Source of the DNA: Allantophomopsis cytisporea
Lineage: Eukaryota > Ascomycota > Leotiomycetes > Phacidiales > Phacidiaceae
Length of the DNA stretch: 64,000 nt
Direction: 5' to 3'
Assembly: GCA_024752435.1 (NCBI GenBank)
Contig: CP103037.1
Location: 1,488,001 to 1,552,000 of the forward strand
Shown: piece after piece, positions 35,401-47,955 of the stretch
How positions within the stretch are numbered: position 1 is the stretch's first letter
How the letters are laid out: every line of letters begins with the position of its first letter
Position numbers and translations under genes: made by a program
The notes under the pieces: generated by a model
Database searches by the model: none
What the model saw: the letters and a program-made list of their open reading frames with translations, nothing else
Told to the model about the DNA's origin: nothing

Positions 35401-38400
35401 TTTCTCTTGAAAGGTACGAAGTGCTCTACTATTGCATCTGGTTTTGGCAGGTAAGTGCGAGATGGTAGTGTTGGGAATTGAGGCCCGATTGCACCGTCTA
35501 AAGCATTGCGCCAGTAGTCTTCCGACGCTTTGCGGGCCGGATCTCTCAGATATCTGATAAAATGCTTCATTTCAGAGGGGCGAGTCGTGCTTTGCCCCTT
35601 GTAAGCCCTTGCGACACGCTCGAGGACGAGTGGCGCGGACCAACCGTCGTAAAGGGCGTGGTGAATACTCCATACAAAGTACATCTTTGAGCCATCTATG
35701 ATAATGGCGTATTGCGATAGTGGCGCACCAAGTTCCATAGGCATATTGGAGCTGTCAGCAATATATTTCTCGAGATTCTTTGCTTGTGTCCATTTGATAT
35801 TCTCTTTCACAACGACTTGCAGCAAGCCCAATTTTGGAGATTGAATAACTCGAGTTCGCAAAATAGGACTTTCGTGAACAGCAGTCTCCCAGGCCATGAT
35901 GAGCTTAGCCAGTGAAGAAACGTCGGGAATTTCTGCGACTCTCTGCATTGTGTAGCTGACAGATGATCGTGTTGAGAAGGCAAGAAGGACCTCTTGAAGA
36001 GGTGTACATGGGTAGATGTCTTCGATCTCGGAAACATCTACATCACATATTTGAGCAGCTTCAGCACAAGTTGTGTCTACAGATATGCTTGAGTCGAGGA
36101 GTGAGAATGCAGGCATATCCATATCTGCGCTGTCGCTACTTCTCTTTAATAGGTGAGCCATATCGGAGAGGATTGGGTTACTGAATACGTCTGCGACCGT
36201 CAAAGTGAAACCTTCCACTCTAGCAGCTGCCACAAGTCGCATAGCTAATATAGAATCACCTCCTAAACCGAAGAAGTTAGATTCGTTTCCGATCTGATTC
36301 TTTTCAACACCAAGAGCATTCTGCCAGAGTTTTTGAAGCAGGATTTCCTCCGAAGACACCTGTGTTTTTCTATCGACAGTGTTGGATTTTTTAAATTCCT
36401 GAAGAGCCATAGTCGAGCCCAATTCCCTCAGACGCTTTCGATCCGTCTTTCCAGAGACGAGCTGTGGCATCTTGCTAAGCGAAATATACGCGGCAGGAAT
36501 CATATAAATTGGTAGGACTTTCGAGAGGTTTGAGTCCATTTCTGCAATTGCGTTCTTCACGTCCGGAGACCATTCGACAGTAAAGATCTCTTCAGCCGTA
36601 GTCTGCGCTCCTTCGGAAATGAAAGCTACCAAAGCAGGTTGCTTGTTTTCAGGTTTGATGACCTCGGCCGCAACACGGACTCTGGATGGTAATTGCGATC
36701 TCAAGTGATATTCGACTTCACCAAGTTCAACTCGTTGTCCACGTAACTTGACTTGGGAATCTTTGCGACCAACAAAAACCAGACAACCGGAACCGTCGGG
36801 GTCGTATTTGACTAAGTCGCCTGTCTTGTATAGACGACCATGTCTTCCACCTTCTACAAGCCACGTTGGATCCGAAATGAAAACTTCTGCAGTCTTCTGT
36901 GGCTCGTTGAGATATCCTTGTCCAACAATTGGTCCTTCAACCAGAAGCTCACCAACTCCTCCGATGGGCGTCAGGCGATTATGATCATCCCGGTCTACAA
37001 TCCAAAGGAGTCCTCCGGTGCCAGTTCCAATATCTGTGTATTTCCTTCCCTTGGCCGCACTACTCTGAATAGTGCAACCAACAGTACACTCAGAAGGGCC
37101 ATATCCGATGACAATTCTAGTACTACGGCCCCAAACTGCTACATCACCAGCAGTGGCTGATTCTCCACCGAGACCCAGACTGCTCAAAGAAGGCACGATA
37201 TCATCATCCAAGATACGTGCTACTGAAGGCGTGAGATTTGCCATGGTGATCTTCATAGATCTGATTGCTCCGCTGAGATCGTTGAGACGCGCTTCGTCTG
37301 ATGGGATACAGAGACAGCCTCCCTGGATCAATGTTGCTAGCATACTATCAATACTGACATCGAAAGCATAAGAAGCGAAGTCCAAAACTCTGGTTGTGGT
37401 GTTATATCCAACCATCTCGCTTCGGGGGATCACACTGGAAGTGTATGTGGTGTGAGAGATGATCACTCCTTTCGGCACACCTGTACTTCCAGAGGTAAAA
37501 ATAACATAGAGGATAGAATCAGGTGATACAGGTGCCAGCGGAGTTTGGATCAATTGTTTCTCGTTTTGAAACAGGTCATAAGAGACGTTGACCAATTTGG
37601 CTGTAGGTACAATTGCAGAACCATACGAAGATTGTGTCTTTGACGTCAAAATAAAAGCTGCGTTCACGAGTTGCGCAATGGTCTGGAGACGTCCAAGTGG
37701 TTGACTGGGATCCATCAAAACGAACGTAGCACCTGCCTTCATAACGGCCAGAACAGCTATCACTGTCCATCTTGATTTTTCAAAGCAGAGTGGTACAATC
37801 TGACCAACACTCAGACCAAGATTAATCAATTGGTGGGCGAGGTGTGTAGAGTATCTCTCGATCTGCGCGTAAGTGAGATCTCCGTCCCATGAGCAAATAG
37901 CCTGTGCATCAGGGCAGGTTTGTACTCGCTTGGATACAAGTTCATGGGCTGGTATCTCAATAGCTGGAGGCACTTTGCCGTTCAAGCGCCAGATTTCTTT
38001 CCTGTCATGGCTACCCAATTCCAGTAATGTGGAAGTTTTCAAGTCCTCCCAACTGGTTGGCATAGAATTCAAAATATCTACTAATGAGTAAACGTGTCTC
38101 ATAGCCATGAACTCTGTCATGTCAGACGATGTTATCAAAGGGCATAGCCATAGGCCATCGCAATCAATACGAATTTCCACTAATAAAGTAGACTATATTT
38201 ATCAGAACGTTTTTCCTATTGAATTTTGAATATGGAGACACTTGCATGAATGGCATCTGGTGATGCGATTGGGTCTGTTGGGCCGTCTGATAATATCTCA
38301 TTGCTGAAGAACAGGACCTCTTCTTCTGTAGACTGAACATGATCGTCGAGAATAATCCGTGCACGATGTGACTTGATACTCTCGAGCAAATCTGAAGCAT

Positions 38401-38692
38401 AGGATTCTGTGTTTACAGAAATGTCCGTCGTTGAAAGAGTGGCCTTTGCAAGATGAGTCTTGTCTTCTGCTCTTTTAAGTCCCCATGAAAAGCGGAAGTT
38501 TTCATCGCTTTCATTGTAGCGATACAGCACCAGTAACCAAGTAAAAAGTAGAATATCCGTTTTGTTAGCATCACCAGGAAAGTCATCCTGGAATAAGATG
38601 AATGGAAGATCGAAGCGAATGGAATTGGCATACTCGCCATTGCAGGATACACTCTGCTCAGAGATATCGTCTGCGAGGATGTGAGGGACCAT
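32454..38692 (-). CDS. sidD: Fusarinine C non-ribosomal peptide synthetase (SidD/NPS6)
   Basis: Exons 38692-38242 and 38179-32454 give 2058 residues. The 62-nt intron has a weak donor (GTGTCT) and a TTAG acceptor; the junction rebuilds DAIHA-M-EIRIDCDG in frame. Domain order is A-T-C-partial A-T-C. The first A domain has FTSGSTGVPKG (about 378), YKTGDLVKYDPDG and KLRGQRVELGEVE. The first carrier has GGDSILAM and the first condensation domain HHALYDG. The second A domain keeps only its C-terminal part (GAVGELVYEGP, HRTGDLVKYDLDG) and lacks cores A1-A5. The second carrier has GGDSIMAM and the last C domain SHSQYDG. This is the layout of SidD/NPS6, which links and cyclises three N5-anhydromevalonyl-N5-hydroxyornithine units by ester bonds. 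It is divergent from sidF. Confidence 0.95.
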
Positions 38693-40375
38693 TGTAAATG
38701 TATCTTTGAGTTTGCATCAAATGAGTGTACGCCAGTGGAAATGGATGAGAAGCTGCGAGGAACTTTAAAAGTCTGGTATTTACGGGCATATGATGCGTAG
38801 TAATGTATTAGAAGGCTATATGATACGATCCTCTCCAATCTCCAAAGGTAGCCAGGTAAAAGAAACATGAAAGGTAATTTTAAGGCAGACTGCAGACTAA
38901 AGGTATCTCATGGCACTCTACCGAAATGCCAGCAATCCACTCCGTAACCGTAGTACCGGACGTAGCACAACTGTCCGAAGCTGCTCATCATCATAATGAA
39001 TATCACGCCAAATCTTTTTGAGTTACACTTCCGTACTTCATACCGGTAGTCGTGGCAGTAGTAAGAATAAGTAATACGAATAGAATCTGCGTATAAATTT
39101 CTCTTCCTCTTCTTCTCACCTCTATATTAAAGGCACGGGCATGAGCATGGGCATGGATATGGATATGGATCAAGGGAGTTAATCGGTCGGGACCAAATAG
39201 CTTCGGCGACAAAGAACAAGGCATAGGAGTGGATATAACATCCTATCAGATTCTCCGCCAAGACGTCATGGAGCACTTGTGGGACACTAGTCCGGTACTT
39301 ACACGGTAATTACGAGGGGTCATATTTAGCTTCGAAGCTAGGCATGTACACAGAGCCTGCACGTGTGTATCTAACGACTTCCCCGTCTCGTGATACTAGC
39401 GTGTGCACCTTCTCCGCCAAGAGAGCGTGGGGCCCTAATGCGGCGCTAGTCCTGCACTACCCGCATAGCGTCCAGCCTAGCTCCGAAGCCACACAGAGCC
39501 TCACACATGTACCATGTACACAATGATCACTTAAATTTATGTAGATCTACCCCCACTTCCCCATCTTGTGAGACTAGCGCATGCTTCTTCCACCCTCATT
39601 TTCTTCCTTTTCATTATCTGATTGATAAGATTACCCAAGATCTACATGGACCCAACGCCTGAGCTAGGAGGGAAGCAAAAGAAAAGCGGAGAACTTACTG
39701 GACTCCCTTGAATACCCATAGTCGCTAACATGTGCACGCCACGCGGCCTCGAGCAAACCCCTCTCACCCAGTTTTTCGGGAACTAAAGTCTGTACTTTAC
39801 TAGCTGGGGAGTTCAGCTTAACGTATTCCGCCTCGGTTCCCGACGTCCGATCGTAGGGATAGAAAACTTTCGAGTAGACGATCCAGACCGATCCACCAAA
39901 CTCGTGCACCGAACTACGAATTCAGCTGCACATGCTCATGTTAATGGGAAACATCATTTGTCATAGGATGACGCGCATGATGTTGAGGTATTCATGGGGA
40001 TTTGGCATGGATAATAGCTGCCGGTGTCGCTCTTGGCGAGTCAAATACGCGGAAGATTTGGGGGTGGAAGTAAATGGACCGAACACAAGAGACTGTAAAG
40101 GTATGAAGAGGAGCGAAAAAATGAGAGGACCGCGCTCCCCCCAAAAACGACATTCCTTATCATGATATGAGTTTATCACTTTGTACTATATTCTGTGGTA
40201 CCGGCTATCCCTGTCGTTGCTTTCTGAGTGTAAAGTTGAATCTGTTCGTACTGAGTTGAATTCAAAGTTGTTGAACGGTGGGGAAACCAGCCGTTATATA
40301 TCACAGCCTTGATAGCACAAGAGTTTCTTCAAGTCATAGACGTTTATTGTCCTTATTATATCGGTCGCCAGCAAC
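38693..40375. promoter_or_regulatory. Divergent sidD-sidF promoter region
   Basis: About 1.7 kb shared by two siderophore genes read outward. It contains an exact TTATCTGAT (reverse of ATCAGATAA) at 39614-39622 that runs straight into TGATAAGAT. A run of 6-bp GGGCAT/GGATAT units sits at about 39138-39173. No coding frame is supported. Confidence 0.6.
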
Positions 40376-41596
40376 ATGTCGCTCCAAGCTGTCAACACTC
40401 CAAAGCCCCTCACTATCAGCAAGCTGCGCCTCCCTCATCCTCATCTCACAACTTACCATATCATTCAATCAACCCTTAAAACATCCAGTGACGAGGCGTT
40501 GCTCCAGGTCCAACTCTCAGATGAATCATCAGAACTAGCACTTCACAACTCCTCATTGTACTTTAGCCGTCCAAACTCCAAATCCGGCTCTCCAAAATGT
40601 AACTTTGTGTGGGACAAGACTGCGACAGCTGGACAACTCTGGCTAGTTCTCTACGCCATCTTCACCATTGAGCCCGACCTCGAGGTTTTCCAGACCACTC
40701 TCTCAGGCCCTGGCGCGGAGGATCTCAGAAAAGCTCTCACACACTCGATGGTAGCCATTGATGCAACGGACTCCTCAGATGTTCTGATTTTGAGAAGTGC
40801 CTTCTGGCAGGGCGCATTTTCGCCCTTTGGCCGCTCAGCATGGACCCCTGAGAAGCGCAGCATCTCCAGCTCCCACGAGCCGATCCTCTACACCACCACC
40901 ACACGATTCCCCGAGTCCCGAGTTCACGCAACCCATCCCCGCAGAATCCCCAAGCCTGCCCCGGGCAGCGTGGTCTACAGTCGCTGGATTGCATCTCTTG
41001 ACGAACATTTCAGTCTGATCGCATTGGACTGGAAGGATCCAGTGCACGTGAACCACTTCCATACCTGGCAGAACGATCCGCGCGTAGCTGCGGGCTGGAA
41101 CGAGACCGGCACATTTGAGCAACATCAAGAATACCTACGCAAAAACCACGAAGATCCCCATATTTTGTGCGTTCTAGGCCGCTTCAATGATGTGTGTTTC
41201 TCTTACTTCGAAATATACTGGTGCAAAGAAGATACGGTTGGCGCCTACTACTCGCCCAGTGATTTCGAGCGTGGTCGCCATAGTCTTGTTGGTGATGCCT
41301 CCTTCCGAGGCGCTCATAGAGTCCTCGGATGGTGGCCTTGCGTCATCCATTACTGTTTCTTGGATGATAACAGAACCGATATGGTTGTTGGCGAACCGAA
41401 TGCGAAGAACAATACGGTCATGAAATATGATTACACATTTGGTCTACATGTGGATAAACTTGTTGATTTCCCACATAAGAGAGCTGCATTGGTTAGAGTT
41501 TCTAGAGAGATGTTCTTTACTGTCTGCCCATTAAGTCAACAAGGGGGATTCGTTGCGGGAACCAGGTTGTCGTTGCCTCTGAGCAATAAGCTTTAG
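40376..41596 (+). CDS. sidF: Hydroxyornithine transacylase SidF
   Basis: Predicted 406 residues, one exon. The C-terminal half carries the siderophore acyltransferase signature of the IucB/MbtK-like GNAT family: FHTWQNDPRVAAGWNE at about 228-243, CFSYFEIYWCKED, then GVHR-like HRVLGWWPCVIHYCFLDD and VGEPNAKN. SidF transfers the anhydromevalonyl group from CoA to N5-hydroxyornithine. The protein ends in -SNKL, a plausible PTS1 peroxisomal signal, in line with the known peroxisomal location of this step in Aspergillus. It lies divergent to sidD, the enzyme that uses its product. The start ATG (AACATGTCG) is the first in the frame after upstream stops. Confidence 0.92.
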   Translation: MSLQAVNTPKPLTISKLRLPHPHLTTYHIIQSTLKTSSDEALLQVQLSDESSELALHNSSLYFSRPNSKSGSPKCNFVWDKTATAGQLWLVLYAIFTIEPDLEVFQTTLSGPGAEDLRKALTHSMVAIDATDSSDVLILRSAFWQGAFSPFGRSAWTPEKRSISSSHEPILYTTTTRFPESRVHATHPRRIPKPAPGSVVYSRWIASLDEHFSLIALDWKDPVHVNHFHTWQNDPRVAAGWNETGTFEQHQEYLRKNHEDPHILCVLGRFNDVCFSYFEIYWCKEDTVGAYYSPSDFERGRHSLVGDASFRGAHRVLGWWPCVIHYCFLDDNRTDMVVGEPNAKNNTVMKYDYTFGLHVDKLVDFPHKRAALVRVSREMFFTVCPLSQQGGFVAGTRLSLPLSNKL

Positions 41597-42344
41597 GAAT
41601 TTAGTTATGATATAATTTCAATTAATTCATGTTTAAAATTATTGTAGAATTGTTTTTTTATTTAATTTTTAACTTATTGGAATTCGTGCACGGCAGTGAG
41701 CCAGGCCAGAAAGGATCAAGGTGGTGTAAATAAGTTGCTATAACTCTTACATTCGAATGGAGCAATGCCCAGTCATGATGTGAAAACTTTGCGTCTACAA
41801 AGTATTATACTACTGGTAGTAAGATCCAAAAAGTTGACCTTTGAGTTTACCCAAGCAAAATACATGGGATGCTATAAAGGATAGATTATCACGCATTTCA
41901 CCCTTCACAGTTCACAGATACGCACTTCAATATGGCTATTGCGACGCCCAGTGCTTGTGTGAAGATCATTAAAGACAGGTGGTGGCCTTCATAGTGGTAA
42001 CCGATTGCGTAAGTTAGTAAGTAGGTATACATACACGTACGTGAACTTCATCTCAGATAACAAGCCTTTGTAAGTTAGTAGACTGAATTTTTCCAGTGTA
42101 CCGTCTTATAGAATCAACCTCTCCCGAATTTGTCCAAGATTAGCAACAACAATTCCATGGTAGGAAGGACAGATAGAGCTTTGTGCTTGTGACGAGGAAG
42201 GTGTTTAACAGCTTTAATTCATGTTCCGACGAATCATACAGCGACGAATCATGCAGACAGTCATGCGAACCAAAAAAATCTATACTACAAATTACAAAAT
42301 ATAGGTTACAAAACATAATCCCAGAATATTTTACCAGAATGCCT
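41597..42344. other. Intergenic between convergent sidF and ABC transporter genes
   Basis: About 750 bp, AT-rich, presumably both 3' ends. No gene is seen. Confidence 0.6.
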
Positions 42345-45300
42345 CTATGCAGCACTCGTCTGGTGCAAAACATTGCTCCTGTAAGCGTCACATCTTGCGA
42401 AAAGCTCGTCATGCGTGCCCTTATCCACACACCTACCCATTTCCATCATGAAGATAACATCCGCCTTGCGAATGGTGTGAAGTCTATGTGCGATAGCAAG
42501 TACAGTAATCCCCTTCGCAGCTTTGTCGAGTCCATCTTGTAATAACTTCTCACTCTCGGCATCCAGTGCCGATGTACTTTCGTCAAGAATAAGTAGTCTA
42601 GGTTTGCGAACGAGGGCACGCGCGATGGCGAGTCGTTGCTTTTGACCACCGGATAGTTGACCACCATTGGGGCCACAGACGGTCTCGTAGCCTTGAGGCA
42701 TCGCGGCGATGGTGTCGTGGATGTTGGCCAGACGACAAGCCTCTTCGATTTCTGCAAGAGAAACCTCGGTGTTTGGTCGTGCGCCCAAGCCAATATTGAA
42801 CGCGATGCTCCCTTCGAATAGCACGCTCTCTTGAGGTACAATGGCAATGTCATCGCGGAAAGTAATGTCAGTTCGCTGTGTAATATCTGTTCCGTCGATG
42901 AGAATCCCACCTGAGGAAGGCAGGTACATTCTTTCGACAAGTGAAATGATGGTCGATTTTCCGGCGCCCGACGGTCCTACGAAGGCACAGAATTGACCGG
43001 CTTTTATATCGATGTTGATGTCGTGTAACACCTGAACATTCGGACGGGCTGGATATGAAAAGTACACATTATGGAAGCCGACGGATACGCCACGGTGAGT
43101 GTCATCCTTAATGCGCGGCTTCGTTTCTGCGGTCGCTTCGACGTCTTCTGTGTGCTCGTTGAAAGTTTGTGCACCCTTGCCTAGATGATCGGGATTGGTT
43201 TGGATGAGATCAAGGATTCTGTTGATGGCTGCTTTTGCATTTGAGACTTCAGGGGCAAGGGCAAACATCTGAGACCAGAGTTGCGCACTCACTAAGAGGG
43301 AAAAGACGACGATCAGGAATTGCGTTTGGGTGTACATCCCGGACAAGATCTGCTTGCTTCCCCACCAATAGGCTAATGCATATCCCAGATTTCCAGCAAA
43401 GTAAGCACAGGCGAGCCAGATGTTGGCATAGAAACTGATCGCTGTAATTTCTCTGCGCGGACTATCCAAAGAGCGACGATAAACAGCGAGAGTCTCGTGT
43501 TCCAAGGACAAGGCAGCGACAGCTTTGATAGAGTTCACCGCCTCGACTCCGATCCCTACGGACTTTACGTAGGCGTTTGCATGCTTGTCTTCGAATTCAG
43601 CAAGGACTTTCAGCTCCATGAGACCCACGCCCAAGAGGATAGGAACTAGTGCGAGGCATACAACGGCGATTTTCCAGGCGATAACGTGGGTTAGAACGAT
43701 AGCGACAATAAGGTTGACGATGATAGAGAAGATAGAACCTATGATAGAACCACTCAAACCAGCAAGGAGATTTCCATCGTTGGTAATGATGGAGAGCAAA
43801 GAAGCTACTGTTCTACCCTCGGACTGATGCCACTGTAGATCCTGCTCAAAGAGTGAGCGGAACGAGAGAATTCGCACTTTGTAGAGTATTTTCTCAGCTA
43901 TCCAGCCGAAACCTGCCCAACTAACAAAATTGGCAAAAAATTCGATGATAGCAAGAACGAAGAACATAAGCGCGAAGAAGCTACCCTTATTTCTGATGGT
44001 TTGTTCGCTCTTGCAGGGGTTCAGGCTGCCGACTGTATTACTGAAAATAACGGCTTCGGCAGAGAAGGCCCCTCCAACGATACTGGCTGCGATCAATGAT
44101 ACGATGATAAGAATGGTATGTGGTCGCATTAATGGACTCAATGCCTTGATGATGGTGATTGTGGATCTGTTTGAAGACTTCTGTGGGGTTTCTTCGACGG
44201 CGACCTCCTCCAGTGGGTCAGACTCTGGGACAGTTGTGATCTCCGTGGCTTTAGTGGCTTCGGTGTCTTCAGCGGTCTTCTCGATGCTATTGTTGGTGGA
44301 TACTGATGCAGAGACTACACCATCTGCAGCAGCTTCTTTGTCGAAGTTTTGAAGGTTGACCAGTTTAGCGTACGCGCCTTCTCTTCCCATCAACTCGGAG
44401 TGACTACCCTGTTCGAGAACGCGACCCTCTTTTAACACAATGATCTTATCAGCGTTCTTGATAGTTGACAGGCGATGAGCAATGGAGATCATGGTTCGAC
44501 CGGCAGAGATACTGTTGATAGCTTGAAGAATGGCCTGCTCGGATTTGGAATCAAGAGAAGCAGTCGCTTCGTCTAAAATAAGAATCCGAGGGCTTTTGAT
44601 GAGAGCACGAGCAAGTCCAATTCTTTGCTTCTGACCTCCACTCAATAGTCTTCCACTGTTACCAACACCAGTTCCGTAACCATGTTGAAGTCTTCCAATG
44701 AATGTAGAAGCATCAGCCTGCTTGGCTGCAACCTTCACCAATTCCAGAATCTCCGCGATTTCAGGTCCATATGATTGAGCGACGTCGTCCATGGTTTTGC
44801 CAGCTCTTATTTCGGCTGCGATTTCAGATAGTTGTGGACTGAGAAGGATGGTATTAAGGTGAGCGTGAGCCGCAGAATTGACCAAGCCATGTGCAATGTT
44901 CTCAAGGATGGATCGGTCAAGCAGCAGTGATTCTTGTTGAACAAGACTGACACAGCCTCTGACCTCTCTGGTATTGAGTTGAGAAACATCTTGACCGTCA
45001 AGAAAGATACTGCCTTCGTCGGGAATGTAAAGCTTTGCTACCAAGCCCGCAATTGTAGATTTACCGCTACCAGATTGGCCGACAATTGCAGTATGCTTGC
45101 CGGCAGGACAATCAAAAGATACCTGTTGAAGAACTGGTTGTTCGGGTCTTGAAGGGTAAGTGAAACCAACGTCGCGAAATTCAATATGACCTTGCGTATT
45201 TCTTCCAAGGCTGTTACCGAGATTTGATGTTCCATTGAGTGTCGAAACGTGCTCAATATCTCTTCGAAGCTTAGTAAAAGCAGCAGCAGCAGCTCCAAAC

Positions 45301-46521
45301 ACTTGGAGGAACGGAGCGACTTGACTGAGAATAAGGGTGGCTATATTACAGATTAACACGTGAAAAAAAATTCAGTCCGGGATTAATTTACCATCAACCA
45401 GAATGAAAATGACCGTGAAGATAGTTCCAACGGTCATGTTCTCATTATCAGAACCAACAGCGCTGGCAATGGTCAAGCTTCCTTGCCAAAAAGCCAGAGC
45501 ATTGGCAGCGTAGGCGATGAAATACATGAGTCCGGATTGGACACCGGTAGCAATAGCCTTCTTCATACCCTCTTTCTTTGCTATTTGCAGATCACCAGCG
45601 AACTTGTCCTCAAGACGGTTGCTTGCGCTGAAAGCTTGCACAACCAGCACATTTGACAGACCTTCGGAGGCAATAGATGCTGCAGAAGCAACTTTATCCG
45701 ACACCGTGCCAGAGTATTTCTCAATGTAACTTCCACCAACAAGGGACATAAGGAAGTAGGCTGGCACGAGCGAAACCAAGATACCTGCCAATTTGGCATC
45801 TTTAATGAAGGCGACGACATAGGCAGTGACGAAAAATGAAGCACTGGCGATACAGATGCCTACTTTTTCAGAAGTTCCTGCCTGAATGGTCTGGATGTCA
45901 CTGGTCAGGCGGGAGGACACCTCACCGCCAGACAGCTTATCGAAGAACGCTGGCTCCTGGGTTAAGAGGCTGGATAGATAACAATCACGGAGCCTTTGGG
46001 CAAGTCGTGCACCTCCCAAGCTCCATGAGACAAGATGAATATAGACACAGACAAACTGGGCTACGGCGAGGTATACAATCAACAAGATGATGCGGTCAAC
46101 ATCGCGCTGATCTCCTGAATTTGATGAGGAAGATTCCGAGTTGTTACATGTAGCAGAGTTGAAATCATCGATGAGGTTACCAAATAGGATACCAAGGATG
46201 GGAAATGGAATACCCGCAAGAATAGCAGCTATGGTACCGGTGAAGAGAAGGAGGATATCGACTTTGGTTGGCTGAGCATACAGAAGAAGTCTTGGATATT
46301 GAGTCAATCTTTGAAATACCTGCCAGATATCTGTTAGCCATGATACCATATTCCCAGGCGCCCAGTCGCTCATTCATTTTACTTACAGTCGGTTCCTCCT
46401 TATCTTCAGACTTGGACTCGCTGGGCGGTACAGTGACGGTGACAACGTCTGTACTGGGAGTGTTGCTCGTCGACTTCTCCGTGACTTCAGCCACAGGATT
46501 GGTGACAGGTACACCATCCAT
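42345..46521 (-). CDS. sitT: Full-size ABCB (MDR-type) transporter, SitT-like
   Basis: Three exons, 46521-46387, 46319-45392 and 45340-42345, give 1352 residues with all junctions in frame. The order is membrane domain 1, ATPase 1 (GQSGSGKST, LLSGGQKQR, LILDEATASLD), membrane domain 2, ATPase 2 (GPSGAGKST, LSGGQKQR, LILDESTSALD). This is the full ABCB layout. About 45 low-complexity cytosolic residues precede the first membrane segment. An ABC transporter in the same place beside sidD/sidF/sidH is known in Aspergillus fumigatus, so a role in moving the siderophore, its precursors or breakdown products is likely; whether it exports or moves them between compartments cannot be read here. An exact ATCTGATAA lies about 105 bp upstream of the start. 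Confidence 0.92.
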
Positions 46522-46626
46522 GATTATGATGCTGCTGCTCAAAGTCTGTGATACTAGCTGGGGTGGAAATATGTTCAACAGCTTAGGAATGAACCTTCAT
46601 GATACTGAGCAAGACTTCAAAAGATG

Positions 46627-46635
46627 ATCTGATAA
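46627..46635 (+). promoter_or_regulatory. ATCWGATAA GATA-factor motif
   Basis: Exact ATCTGATAA about 105 bp upstream of the ABC transporter start. The same word, on either strand, recurs at 39614-39622, 47483-47491, 56317-56325, 61210-61218 and 61232-61240 within intergenic parts of the siderophore locus. ATCWGATAA is the consensus reported for SreA-type iron-responsive GATA repressors. Function is inferred. Confidence 0.5.
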
Positions 46636-46930
46636 GATCATTCTACATCGGCGTTCGAAGCGGAACGCCTTGTGTGTCCTTTGGAGGGTTCGAAGACAAC
46701 ACTAACGATTATGAGAAAAATGGATATAGGAAAGGGTCAAATTGACTGATCATTACCTAAGTGCCCCGCTCTATCCCGTCATCGAATCATAATAACTGAC
46801 TCACGATATACTCAGGCTCTACGGAGCACCTCTTATACCAGCAAGGTACAGTAGTTGAGTTCTCGCCCCTGCTGCCAAGAGGAGCTCGTCTATGGAGGAC
46901 TGGGAGAAGTAGGACTTTCCATTTTAGAGA

Positions 46931-47050
46931 AGCTTGGAGGACGGAGTAAAGTAAGTCTGCCACCCGAGAGAACCTTATTTACAGAGGGAGGAGCTTGGAG
47001 GACGGAGTAAACTAGGTCCTCCACCCGAGAGAAGCTTATATGGAGGAAGG
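46931..47050. repeat. Tandem duplication, unit about 61 bp
   Basis: Copy 1 starts at 46931 and copy 2 at 46992, both with AGCTTGGAGGACGGAGTAAA. Both continue with a CCACCCGAGAGAA block and a GGAGG end. The copies differ at several sites, so the duplication is not recent. Confidence 0.8.
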
Positions 47051-47955
47051 AGTACATAGAGTAGGATCCATTTTCAACTTTCGAGTACATAAGTCATACA
47101 GAGGGGGTATGAGGAGACAAGAGAAACTAGAGATCTGATTAGATTACGAATGCACTTACGATAGCGTCCGACACCGTTCTCTATTTATCCCTGATAGGGT
47201 ATGTATAGTGCACCTCTTCACACTACTGCGTATACTAAATAGGCAAGGGTTTGAAATCTCTGCTATTACAACAAGCATATACCGTGTTTCCCTCAGGCTG
47301 TGTTAAACGACCGGTGGAGTTGTGTCGGAACGATGTGTACATAGCTTGGACCTTGTCGTTGGCTGGGGGAGGTGGATGTAGAGCGAGAGGGGTGAATTAT
47401 AGTTCCCGTCGTTTGCAAGGCAGGATGCCAGAGTGATTGTAGGGGAAAAGTGGAACGGACGGGAAATATCAATATGGTAATCTTATCTGATTAGATGAGG
47501 TCCAGTCCATGCACGTGCCACAGGAGCGTCGACCGCCAATGATACTTATGTAAGAGAAGTAACGAGCCGCTAGTGTGGTGAGGGAGTGGAGATCTTTTCA
47601 ACCTGAGGTGAGGTGTACGGAGTAACACACCTAACGTATCTGCTATCATATCCTAGTCATAGTCATTGTATATCTGGCACCAGCTGGCACCCCGCTGGCG
47701 GATCAATGCTGGACCACGCTAGATTCCTCATTCCGTCTTACAATAATTTACAAAGAGCAGCACCAGACTGTAAGGACGAGTGCGAGTGTTCCGAACACAG
47801 CAACGGCTGTTTGTTTCAGCAGCGAAAGTAGTCCTTTGTACATGAACATGCCAAGTGAGAGTGAGTATTCATGTCTTTCGTGACAGATGATTTGCCAAAT
47901 TTTAGGTAAGTTTTGTGGCACAAAGCAAGGAAGCAGGGTGATGGATCGAGCCAGT

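Larger units (their letters stand above)
46522..47955. other. Intergenic region upstream of the ABC transporter
   Basis: About 1.4 kb with no supported gene. It holds exact GATA-type words ATCTGATAA (46627-46635) and TTATCTGAT (47483-47491) and a 61-bp tandem duplication listed separately. Confidence 0.55.
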
